A stretch of 64,000 nucleotides of DNA from Azolla caroliniana (taxonomy: Eukaryota; Polypodiophyta), in contig JBHGNT010000009.1 in assembly GCA_043228905.1 (NCBI GenBank), forward strand, positions 17,112,001-17,176,000, in the 5' to 3' direction. Below are positions 48,955 through 58,662 of this stretch, piece by piece. The notes below the pieces were generated by a model. The model saw nothing but the letters and a program-made list of their open reading frames with translations. It searched no databases and had not been told where the DNA came from. The position numbers were made by a program, and so were the translations under genes. Within the stretch, counting starts at the first letter, position 1. Every line of letters starts with the position of its first letter.

Positions 48955-49763
48955 AAAGGTAGTGGTTGTCACAAGAAAAATACGTGACAAAGGTGCTCCA
49001 GAGATTCGGCATGGAAAGTGCAAAACCGGTCGGCTCAACCCTGCCGAAGAACTGCAAGCTAAGCAAAGATCAATGTCCGAAATTGAAAACTGAAAAAGCC
49101 AAGATGTCGAAAGTCCCCTATGCCTCAGCAGTTGGAAGCCTGATGTACGCGATGGTTTGTACCAGGCCGGACATTGGATACGCTGTCAAAGTAGTCAGCC
49201 GATATATGAGCAATCCCGGGAGAGAGCATTGGGTTGTCGTGAAGTGGATATTACAATACCATAGAGGCATCGAGAGCATGTGTCTTCATTTCGGCTCAGG
49301 AAACCCCACATTGGAAGGTTACACGAATTTGGACATGTTGGCTGATGCAGATACCAGTCGATCCACGTCCGGATACGTAGTGACTTATGCAAGGGGAGTT
49401 GTTTCATGGCAATCGAGGCTGCAGAAGGTTGTGGCACTGTCGACCACAAAAGCCGAATATATGGCCGCAGTGGAAGTTGGCAAGGAAATCATGTGGATGA
49501 AGGAGTTTATCGATGAGCTGGGAATTCGGCAGGAGGAATTCCAACTCCATTGCGATAACCATAGTGCCATCCACCTTGCGAAAAATGCCGCCTACCACTC
49601 GAGGACCAAACACATCCAAAGAAGATATTATTGGCTCCGAGAGCGAGTAGAAGAAAAGGAGTTGACTCTAGTGAAGATCCACACGGCCGAAAATGGATCG
49701 AATATGTTGACAAAGGTGTTGTCAGCCGAAAAGCTAAATGCGTGCCGGAGTGAAGGGGGAGTT
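48955..49763 (+). pseudogene. B-related copia: end of reverse transcriptase and RNase H
   Basis: Begins WLSQEKYVTKVLQRFGME (B reads LWLSQEKYVTKVLHRFNM) and continues KVPYASAVGSLMYAMVCTRP, GYTNLDMLADADTSRSTSGY (first RNase H Asp of TDSD changed: TNLD), STTKAEYMAAVEVGKEIMW and YHSRTKHIQRRYYWLRERVE without a stop for 302 codons. Near 49750 the last ~10 codons of pol are deleted between TGCCGG/TGCCGA repeats, so the frame misses its stop, crosses the polypurine tract and runs into the LTR to 49874. Everything upstream of the end of reverse transcriptase is gone. Confidence 0.85.
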
Positions 49764-50281
49764 TGTTGGGAAACATGTCCCTTCGGATGGGAAGAGAAGT
49801 ACCATGTTGGTGAGTATCTCGGCCGAGGCCGAAATAGAAACCGAAACCAAAATAGATATCGAAATCGTTTCTGAAGACTATAATTGCAAATAGTCTAAAA
49901 TGCCCCTTGGGGGCTATACTTGTACATGGCCAGAAAGTTACTAGGGAAAACTTTAGAAGTACGTGCGGTGGATCATTATTGTAAAGGTTAGAACGAGGTA
50001 GTTGCCTCTATAACCGTGAGTGAGAGTGTAACTCTGTACCCATCTGTCAGACGAAGGAGAACTCGAGGTCGTTGTTTCCGAGTTCCGTATTTGTACTTCC
50101 TCTCTACTATAGTGATCTGTTTCTCGGGGTTTGTGGAACCCCGTGGTTTTTCCCATTTCGGGTTTTCCACGTAAAATATCGGTGTCTCTGTGTCTTTACG
50201 TTTTTCTGTCTGTGTACTAGTTCGTGATTTCTGCACACGAATACGAATGTGAAACCGGTTGTGGCCGGTTGATTCCTAACA
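49764..50281 (+). repeat. 3' LTR of the truncated B-related copia (518 bp)
   Basis: Starts TGTTGGGAAACATGTCCC after the polypurine tract (GAAGGGGGAGTT) and ends GTTGATTCCTAACA. Carries an ENE-like fold (50142-50171) and near its end the hairpin AACCGGTTGTGGCCGGTT. It lacks the GA tract of the relatives. Confidence 0.85.
50142..50171 (+). ncRNA. ENE-like element in the 49.7-kb LTR
   Basis: CGTGG, TTTTT, CCC, ATTTC, GGG, TTTT, CCACG. The terminal loop differs from B (ATTTA) while both stems and T runs are kept. Confidence 0.5.
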
Positions 50282-50529
50282 TATGGTACTCCCTATTGTG
50301 TGTGTACTAATTGTCTACACGCTAACTGTTTTAGTATTCTTGCAAGACAAGTGGGTATTCTCCTATCATGTCCTCTCCAACTTAGTTCCGTCCGCCCTTG
50401 TGCATCAATACTATTTTATGTTTTCAGCTACATAAAAAACTCTTGATAGACAACACAGTTCTATTCAAACGGATGCATGCATACTAATTATTGTTACTAA
50501 TGTTTGTTGGAAACCTAGGATACAAAAGC
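50282..50529. other. No feature recognised
   Basis: About 250 bp of moderately AT-rich sequence between the copia LTR and the transposon-like remnant. Confidence 0.5.
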
Positions 50530-50554
50530 AGGTACTTCTCCCTATTCAACATTC

Positions 50555-51092
50555 GTATGCGATGGAACTACTTCGGGTCTGGACATGGAAAATGAGAGCA
50601 TGATGGCGCGGGGGTTGTGATCAAACGTGCTCTACAAGTGAGGAGTTGGATAGTAATGGTGCTAAGTTACAAAATGCACATGATGTTGTGGAGTGGCTAA
50701 CATGGAAAATGTCAAATGATGGTAAGAACAGATTGTTTGTTGAGGTTCGTGTTGATGAGGTTGATAGAACTAAATCATATGGTTGTAAAACCGTGAAAGG
50801 CACGCACAACACCCATTGTGTATTAGGGTTTAGCCGCAAGGACACAACACAATTGTTACTCCATACTTTATCCTGCTTTTGTTCCATGTGTATTGATGAA
50901 GCTTGGGATGAATGCATCAACCTATCAATCATGGAGCCTTGGAAGTTGCAGAAGCTTGAGCATGAACGACAAGATGATATTGAAGAGGATGCACATTCAA
51001 ACAATATTGCATACTACAACCAACGTGAAGACGACTGTTTTATTGGAAGTTGGAGATCATTTTGCAGTCACGCTCAAATCTCCTTAGAATGA
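50555..51092 (+). pseudogene. Remnant with GHGK..HDGAG motif, perhaps transposon-derived
   Basis: The first frame reads RWNYFGSGHGK, a stop (TGA), EHDGAGVVIKRALQ; after a shift at about 50635 a second frame is open for 148 codons: NGAKLQNAHDVVEWLTWKMS, VKGTHNTHCVLGFSRKDTTQ, CFCSMCIDEAWDECINLSIM, ending SCSHAQISLE-like sequence at 51092. The HGKG-x-x-DG-x-G-x-x-K pattern is one I associate with uncharacterised, often multicopy proteins of eukaryotic genomes that look transposon-borne; I cannot name the family. A CxxC pair may bind zinc. The stop and the shift mark it as a pseudogene. Confidence 0.4.
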
Positions 51093-51682
51093 AGATTTAG
51101 AAGACTACTACATTGTGGTGTGCAAGCAGGGGAAGACATTATTGAAAGAAGTGGTGAGGGATGGTGGGGCAACATGTTCAACGTTAGTGAGTCTGTCGTG
51201 TATGGAAACTATTATGCAAAGTTGCCTCTACACTAGTTCTAAACCAAATGTAAATTGACATCATATAATACAAACAATAGAATAGTAGAGACACATATCA
51301 TACGGGTGTACTTTTAAACCCCAAGCATAGTACCATTCAGTAGCAACTATACTTTTACAGTCCATACATGTATTTTCTTTCTCAAAATGGTACTTAGCAC
51401 ATAGCACGGGGTAATCACAACATCCATAGCCTCAAGCTTGAATCCGAGGCCATAAAATATACACTTGGCAGTTTGCAAACACCAATAATAATATATTAGC
51501 TAATATGATATTTATACCACAAAAGTAAAAATAAATAACTTATAAAGCCAATACCGTGATATAGCTATACTTGTAATGGTACTTTCCATACCACTTGGGT
51601 GCTCAATTACATATGGACACAAAGTTTCAAAACCTTTATGTTTTAAATCCTGCATCAAGCACGCAAGGTTCTCGGAATGTAG
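51093..51682. other. No gene recognised
   Basis: About 590 bp without a plausible frame or repeat. Confidence 0.5.
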
Positions 51683-52644
51683 CTATAAAGCTGACAACTT
51701 ATTATCTAGTTTGCAATGTGCATTTCTGCAAGTATCAAGGCCTCTCATCTGTGATCCTAATTGAGTGCCCATATTGTTCAACACTTTCTTCAACACCTCA
51801 CTTTCTGAATGTTGGATTGTTGATGCAATCCATTCATATGTAGTCTTTATTGAAGAGAATTGCTTTTCTGCCTGTATCTCCGTTGATTTAACTACTTTCC
51901 AAATCAACAAGCAGTGCTTGTATTCTTGAGCTCATGGAACCTATGCAACTGGCCATCATCTGTTCATGCTTTTCAGTGATTGTGACCCTTACTTTTGCAT
52001 AATGAGCTTGGTGGACATGTATCCTAGCCGGAATATCCACATGAGAGGTTCCCGATGACTTCAAGCCAATGTTGGTACTGGAGGACCCTCTATAATGTTC
52101 TGATCAGTGACGATTAAAATCTTCCCAATCTACGTTGATGCCACCCGGAACTTCACATGCAAATGCACGTGCAAAAACAATACCCACCTCATTGTTACAG
52201 ATTTGATTAGTATCATAAACATGTTCATATCTTGTCTTTAATAAGTTCACATATCCCTTATTCAACCCACTTATGTGGAATCCTCGCCTTGTATCAGGAT
52301 GTGGTGACCCCCAGGTTTTTATCAACCACTCTCTCAATTCTTCATAAACTTCAGGTCATGCTCAAAGGAAATAAGACCATCAGAGAGGTGTGCCTCGAAT
52401 GATGGAGTGACACATCTTCTTCCTCTGAGTTGATGAGTTCATCACCCTTTCTCTTGTAGGTGTCTTCTTGCTTTCTTTGACAGGCGTCCTTTTTCTTTCC
52501 TTCACTGGTGTCTTCACTTTCTCTTTCACCAATGTATTGTTTATGGGTGTCCTTCTTGTCATTATCTTGGTCTTCATTATTCTTGTTGAAAGAATATGCG
52601 TGTGCAAGAAGAAAACTCATCAAAATACCATCAACAACCAACAA
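51683..52644 (-). pseudogene. Decayed minus-strand coding pieces, unknown
   Basis: Three pieces with protein-like composition: 52351-52644 (a hydrophobic start, then a Lys/Asp/Glu-rich stretch, DKKDTHKQYIGERESEDTSE), 52104-52337 (REWLIKTWGSPHPDTRRGFH, YEHVYDTNQICNNEVGIVFA, VPGGINVDWEDFNRH) and 51683-51910 (EKQFSSIKTTYEWIASTIQH, EVLKKVLNNMGTQLGSQMRG). They follow one another on one strand and may be remnants of one gene, possibly the convergent partner of the remnant at 50555-51092. No known domain recognised. Confidence 0.3.
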
Positions 52645-52785
52645 ATCATCATAGCCAATTCAATCTAAGTTGCATGTACAAGCCTCTTCTTGGGCAAAGG
52701 ACAAAAACTCATCCATGTCAAACACACACAAAATCAAAACACTCGGACATGAAACATAGAGAATACGAAAACATACCAGTTGGAC

Positions 52786-52886
52786 ATGCAACACAGAGAA
52801 TATGAAAAATCAAACCCTAAACCGTAAATGCAACACAGAGAATATGAAAAATCAAACCCTAAACCGTAAATGCAACACAGAGAATA
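52786..52886. repeat. 42-bp tandem repeat, 2.4 copies
   Basis: Units start ATGCAACACAGAGAATATG at 52786, 52828 and 52870; each contains AAACCCTAAACCGTAA. Copies are nearly identical, so the array is recent. Confidence 0.85.
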
Positions 52887-53053
52887 CCGAGAGGTTGTAC
52901 AAGTTGCAGATGGAATGATGCGAGCCAAGGTCGAGGCAGAGGTGCCACACCGTGTTGATGTCTTCACCTTGGGAGCACACCAAGCCGAGGAAATCACCAA
53001 TATGCAAGAGGTCGTTGACGAGATCATGCAGAGGAGACAAACGAGCATACACA

Positions 53054-53265
53054 GAGTTCAGAGAATGTAGGGAAATAGCAAGAACAACAAGCATAGAGAG
53101 GAAACAACAATCTCTGCATATACAGAGTTCAGAGAACGTAGGGAAACAACAATAACAACGAGCACAAAGGGGAAACAACAATCTCTGCATATACAAACTT
53201 CAAAGATCGTAGGGAAACAACAAGAACAACGAGCAAAGAGGGAACACAACAAGAACAACGCGGGG
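53054..53265. repeat. 71-bp tandem repeat, about 3 copies
   Basis: Units start at 53054, 53125 and 53196 (GAGTTCAGAGAATGTAGG and variants) and contain GGAAACAACAATCTCTGCAT. A (GA)n tract at 53372-53393 lies downstream. Reading frames across it are by-products of the repeat. Confidence 0.8.
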
Positions 53266-53540
53266 AAACAGAGAATCAAAGGTGAAGTAAGAGAGAGCAA
53301 GAGAGAGATAGGTAATATGTGCAATTGATAGAAACTTTCTGTCACTGTCCGACTTACAACTTTGAGACAGAAGAGAGAGAGAGAGAGAGAGACTAACAGA
53401 CTGACCAACTGACACATTCGAGATCTTCTCCAGGCCTGCTTTTGTACAACTCTACCTAGGAGAATGAAGTTATAGTTAATGTATTAAATACGGCCTTGGG
53501 ACACTTCGATTGTGACCTATAATATCCTTGTACATTTGTA

Positions 53541-53771
53541 TTGAATTTGTTATTTGAATTCGAACCTCATTCAATGGATGATGATCCACTATTTTCTGCA
53601 GTAATTGTTTTATTTTCAATTTTTTATGTTTATTTTCTTCCTCAATTTAGTACTAAATTTTTGGCCAAAAGTTGGTATACCGTAGCATGCTTCGACCCTT
53701 ACCTGTTCGAGTCACTTAAATGATACTCAATACAATATTCAAGTTTATTTTTATAGCGTGAAGCAAATTCT
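53541..53771. other. No gene recognised
   Basis: AT-rich spacer between the tandem repeats and a gypsy fragment. Confidence 0.4.
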
Positions 53772-54300
53772 TCATGACACTGTGTACCAAGAGAATGGTG
53801 TGTCCTTCAGCAAGAGCCGCAACGGTTGGGTGATGGTTGCAAGTTGTGAGACAAACCTAAGAGAGAAGTTGACGAGGCCTAAGAAGCTTTGGAGTGACTT
53901 GACATTCACCGGTTGCGCATAATTTGTGATTGCCTTGATCTTTGCAGGGTCCATGATGAGTCTTGTGGCTAATATGATGAAACCCAAGAATTTTAATGTC
54001 GTTGTCTTGCAAAATAGCATTGGGAATTCCCGAAGACGACGAATGTTGGTGGTCCATATTGTGGGTGATTCTAGATGAACTTCTGTATGCATGATGTGGT
54101 TGCTAAGCTATGGTGTACTAAGAAGGGGGGTCACTGTGAACGACTTAAGGGAGGGGAGAACTAACAATTGTGTATCAAAATTTAGTTGTGCACCAGTTTT
54201 GATAAACCAATCGTAGCCTAACATCATGGGAAATAATTGATGTGGTAATACATAAAATGAATGCAGTGTGCTTATGTGGTTGATTGGTAGTTTCTTATCA
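53772..54300 (-). pseudogene. Ty3/gypsy fragment (protease edge and RT thumb)
   Basis: Minus-strand translation near 54170-54250 gives MLGYDWFIKTGAQLNFD, the end of a gypsy protease domain; at 53772-54092 FLGFIILATRLIMDPAKIKA and VKSLQSFLGLVNFSLRFVSQ mark the reverse transcriptase thumb and connection. The fingers and palm between them are missing. A short, old remnant unrelated to F or E by eye. Confidence 0.7.
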
Positions 54301-54650
54301 CCAAAGACTACCTATATTGGTTAGCTTACTTGATCGTGATTCTCAAGGCAGATCGTGTTGTTTTACTATATTGGGTGCTACCATGTTAAAAAACATTACA
54401 GGAAATTTGTTGCGTCTAAACATCATCAGAACGCCCAAGTATAATTGGCTGATTCCATGTCACTCGCCGAAGTATATTGGGAAACAACCAAGCAGGAAAC
54501 TCACGGAGTTGCCAGGCACATCCAGGCTACAACCTCTTCCAAACAAATGGTATGTTCCACAATAGCACAAATAGATAACACACCACATGAGGCCTTACAA
54601 TCTCTTCCATTAACATAGATTTAGTCAACTCATTAAACTTAACCATGTCC

Positions 54651-54684
<34 letters not shown>
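54651..54684. repeat. (TA)n microsatellite
   Basis: About 16 TA units. Non-coding. Confidence 0.9.
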
Positions 54685-54688
<4 letters not shown>

Positions 54689-56199
54689 GGCTAGCTTTGT
54701 AAATGGCATGAAGATAGGATATTCTTCATGTCCACTTTAAAATGTCCTTAAAAACACCCATGCATTGGTAAATTTAAGAAAGGAACACCTTACACACTTA
54801 TATGAGCCCTACATAATTATTTCATGGAGCATAACATTGGCTAGAAGGAAGTCTAGAGTTTCTTGGGCCTATATCTATATTGCTTGTGGAACTCCCCATA
54901 TTTAAGAATGAGGGAAGCATACAAGTAAGTTGTTACAATCTACTGCATTATGAAAGTAGATTAAATATTCACTACAGTACAATATTCCAAGGATTAGTAT
55001 TATGGAAACTTGGACTCTCATCTATGACAACATGATCTTGTACTTACCCACATATTAGCTCGGAAGAATGCTTGTATCCCCATGCACATCTAGCTAAAAA
55101 GAAGTTATGATCTTCAATGAATATAACCAACCCTCCCACAATGGAACAACTTGAAGATATTATCTACAACTTAGTACAAGAAATCGAAATTATCATGTAC
55201 AAAGTTTGCTATAATTATATCCTGTTGTAATCGTGGTATAGGAAGTACAACTTCATGGTTTCGTTCATGTTAGGCTTGACTTAAAGCAATAGTTGCTTCA
55301 GCTTGACAGTGAATTATGCTACCGGCTCGTTGGGCTGCTAACAAAGGTTATTTGGTTGTTGTGGTGTAGATTGCATCACATCATTGTTAGTGAAATGTTG
55401 TATGAGTTGCTCCCACAAATAGTGCTAGTTGTTCTTGATCGCTTAGGTTGTTTTATGAACCATGTGACGGCTACATGCTCTAATACTGTTCATAGCTCCA
55501 ATGCCTTTCTTTCATCATTCCAATCATGATAGCTTACTACGAGGTAAAAATGATCCAACTAGGCCAATATATCCTCTATAGGGAGGCTAGACAAATATCT
55601 TGGACGTATTCGTGGATCTTTGTTCTGATGGCTTATTGTTCCTATAGATTGAGATTGAGTGGTGAGCCATGTCATGAGTGTTTGATTCGTGTGATTTACT
55701 TGAATCATCATCGTAGCATGGCTTGGAACATTTGCTCCATTGTTGGATGTATCGTTGTATGTTCTTCGAATTCAGGCTACATACTTGTTGTGTCTTCCTC
55801 TTCTTCTTGTTGCACTTGATCGCATTGTGTGGTGAAGGCAATTTGATATGCTAGATGTGAGGACGGTTGTGAGGCTACAAGGTGTTAGTTCTTTTACTTG
55901 CGTCTTGGCTAATATTGTGTTGTGTAGGGTGATTGGTGCCCTCGTCATCTCCATCAATGTAATGTACACATGATGATTCCAGAAAAACCAGTGTGCTTTT
56001 GGTTTTATCTTTATTTATAGTATCTTCTTACATTGCTTTAGTTCTTCATCTGTTCTTGAGCTAGTCATTTATGAGTCTTGGCGTGCTCTAAGTTTGGCTC
56101 AGGATTGAACCTGAAACTCGAACCATAGTTCCAGGTTTGGTCCTTGCCACATCATATATGACATTAATATTATTTCTTATCTTTTTAATGTAATAATAA
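54685..56199. other. No gene recognised (1.5 kb)
   Basis: Short frames only, none with recognisable motifs. I see no LTR ends, splice-compatible exon chain or repeat array. Confidence 0.45.
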
Positions 56200-56540
56200 T
56201 AATATTATCTATATTGTTCTAATTATAATAATTATTATTATTATATGATAATCTAGTTGTTAGTAACTGACGACGACGATAGATGGCGGCCAACAATGTA
56301 GTGATGACAGGTGTTGGTGATGTGTGGCAACATGTGACGATGGATGACATGGTTGAAGTTGGCGGCAATGTAGTGATGACAATTGTTGGTAAAATGTGGT
56401 TGCAAGAGGCAATGACTGACTTGGCTGCAATTGGCAACAATGCGAAAGTGGGTTGCAATTGATGTGCGGACGTGGTCTGCGGTGATGCTCGATGTGTAGC
56501 AATCAGCAACTGACAATAGTCGGCATGGCAATTGAATCTT
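56200..56540. repeat. Degenerate ATT and GGCAACAATG-type repeats
   Basis: Starts with an ATT-rich run (56160-56245), then loosely repeated blocks of the form GGCAACAATGTAGTGATGAC (about 56285, 56360, 56430). Minus-strand frames here are Thr/His/Ser-rich products of the repetition. Confidence 0.5.
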
Positions 56541-57863
56541 CGAGTCAAATGCTTGGGTTTGACTCCTCGCTCAATTTTTACTTTTATGTAAGTGTGCAAT
56601 TCCTCACTCGAGTGGAGATCTTCATGTTGATGAGAAGGATCTTCTAGTAAGACGATTCAACGATTCACTACACGTTGATTTCGTCAAATTCTCGTAACTT
56701 TTACTCTCGAGCTTGGAATTCCAAACCAAAAATTTTGATGCACTCCTTGCTTGATTACGATGAATTAAAATAAGGATTTGCACAAGATAATTGAAATATA
56801 AATTATATTAACTTTTTATAAGTAATAATAAGTCTCGGCAGTGTATAAATACAATGAGAATAATCTTGTCTCCGTTACATGAAGTGATCAAGAGATAAAA
56901 AAGGAAGAATGGGTAGATAAGGGTATATGGAGAAAAAAATATCACAATTGGAGTACCGAGGGATATCCTCAAGTTTCGGTGCAACTTCTCAACAAACGAC
57001 AATCACATCACCTTTTGTCGTCATTGATCTTGCTCGCCCTCTTTATTCGCAATCCCGAGCTCTCTCGGATTTCAACGGCGCTTCCACCTTGTCTCAAACA
57101 TCCCCCCAACAGTGAGCTCTCTTAATCTCTTTATAGGATTCGAGAAGCATCACACAAATAAAAATAGTGAGCGCTTTTATTATGGTAGCACAACACACCA
57201 TGCTTTTATTTATCACTTGTATGCTCTACTCTTCCTCTAACACCTGATGCTAGCAAAAAACTAGTCCACCATTCCATTCATTCATCCACGAACCTTGTAT
57301 GGTTCGAGTTACCAATTGAGATAAGCTTTTTCTAAAAATGACTTTTTATATGTTCTTACCACACCCTTGTTCTATCATTTAGCCTTTTTTTTATTCATAG
57401 TCTAACTAAATTCCTCCTTTGCACTTTCCACATCACAACAACAACTTCGTTGCCTCTTGGCATCGTTGATCTTACACCGTGCTCTCTTGATTCATAACAC
57501 CGAGCCCGTTCGAAATATTGGTAGTGCATCTGCCTTGATCCAAAATTCGACCCATGACAATGAGCTCTCCTCTCCCTTTTATAAACCTCTCAAGCTCTTC
57601 ATACAAATAAGAATTGGATTTCTTTCTTTCGGCAAGCATCTCGCCTTTTCACTTTTGCATGCGCATTTACGTATCTCCCTAAGGAGTCTAGTGTGAGCAA
57701 AATGCCAATCACCATGTCGATCTATTTGCATTTCTTTCGTACAACCCGTTGAAGTCCACATAACCTCTCGTAATCCGAACAAGTCTTGAATCGTTGACCT
57801 TCTATTCCTAGCATAACCTCATATCGATTGAGCTATGATCTTTCCTTTGCTTGAGCTTCCATT
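56541..57863. other. No gene recognised (1.3 kb)
   Basis: AT-rich, short frames only. No supported feature. Confidence 0.45.
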
Positions 57864-58319
57864 TGTTACGTGCATGACCATATAATATCCCGTGGTGAGA
57901 ATTTACCATAGTATTCTATAAACGTGGATAAAGTATGAGGGTTAAACGAGAGTGTAATGAAGGGGAGGATTACTTTTAATCCTCGGGATTGAGACAACCC
58001 ATTAGGCCAAGTGTGAACTTGCATGGGGGCCTTAGGTCTGGCTATAAATATGAGGCCTAACTACCCTCATTTCATCATCTCTTGACTACGTCGAGACTCT
58101 GTTCTTGTGGTGGGTCAACTCTTATAGCGAGCGCGCCAGCACCAGGTACGACTCGACGCCACGACGGAGGTATGGGATGCAGATCGAGGCTCGAGTCCGT
58201 CTCGATCCCTTCGCTCGGGGGTGGTCGGGTGGATCGACACCCTTCTTTCTCTCTCACCTTTCTTATTTCTTATATCTTTTATCCTTATCATATGCTTACG
58301 TTAGACCAACGCTCTAACA
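57864..58319 (+). repeat. Probable solo LTR upstream of RPL17 (456 bp)
   Basis: Starts TGTTACGTGCATGACC and ends GCTCTAACA, with inverted termini TGTTA/TAACA. Flanks CCATT (57859-57863) and CCATC (58320-58324) match at four of five bases. A strong TATA box (GGCTATAAATATGAGG, about 58030) lies in its middle, followed by a pyrimidine-rich leader. It ends about 340 bp before the RPL17 start codon, on the same strand. Confidence 0.6.
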
Positions 58320-58563
58320 CCATCCATTCTCGGACAATCCTTCATAAGTTTAACGTAATTCGTTACGTGAGCTCCCCACATCACGATAGAGTTTCGGGTC
58401 ACCAAGGGTTCCCATTTGATCTATATGTATGTACATATAGTATGTAGTTAAAAACTGTACCAACGAATTCCCCACCCATCCATTCATCTAAAACTTTGCT
58501 GCGCTGCTGCACACGGACTCCACACATTTTATGGACTGAATTGAAGCAGCGGCTTAGAATCCG

Positions 58564-58572
58564 TTTAGGGTT
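58564..58572 (+). promoter_or_regulatory. Telo-box upstream of RPL17
   Basis: TTTAGGGTT is the inverted telo-box (AAACCCTA), typical of plant ribosomal protein promoters. It is followed by a CTT-rich pyrimidine tract likely to lie in the 5' leader. Confidence 0.6.
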
Positions 58573-58662
58573 CCTTTTTTCTTCTTCTTCTTCTTCTGAT
58601 CACTGTCGGAAGTTCCCCATCGCCCCACGCCTTTTCTTCTCCGTCGTTCTCTCTCCGTCGCC

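Noticed and set aside
48023-50281. The LTRs at 48023 and 49764 taken as the two LTRs of one element
   Set aside because: They differ in U3 repeats, GA tract and U5, and 48023-48920 has its own TAGGG duplication, so it is an independent solo LTR.
58082-58447. 121-codon plus-strand frame just upstream of RPL17
   Set aside because: It runs across the solo LTR boundary and has no protein-like conservation.
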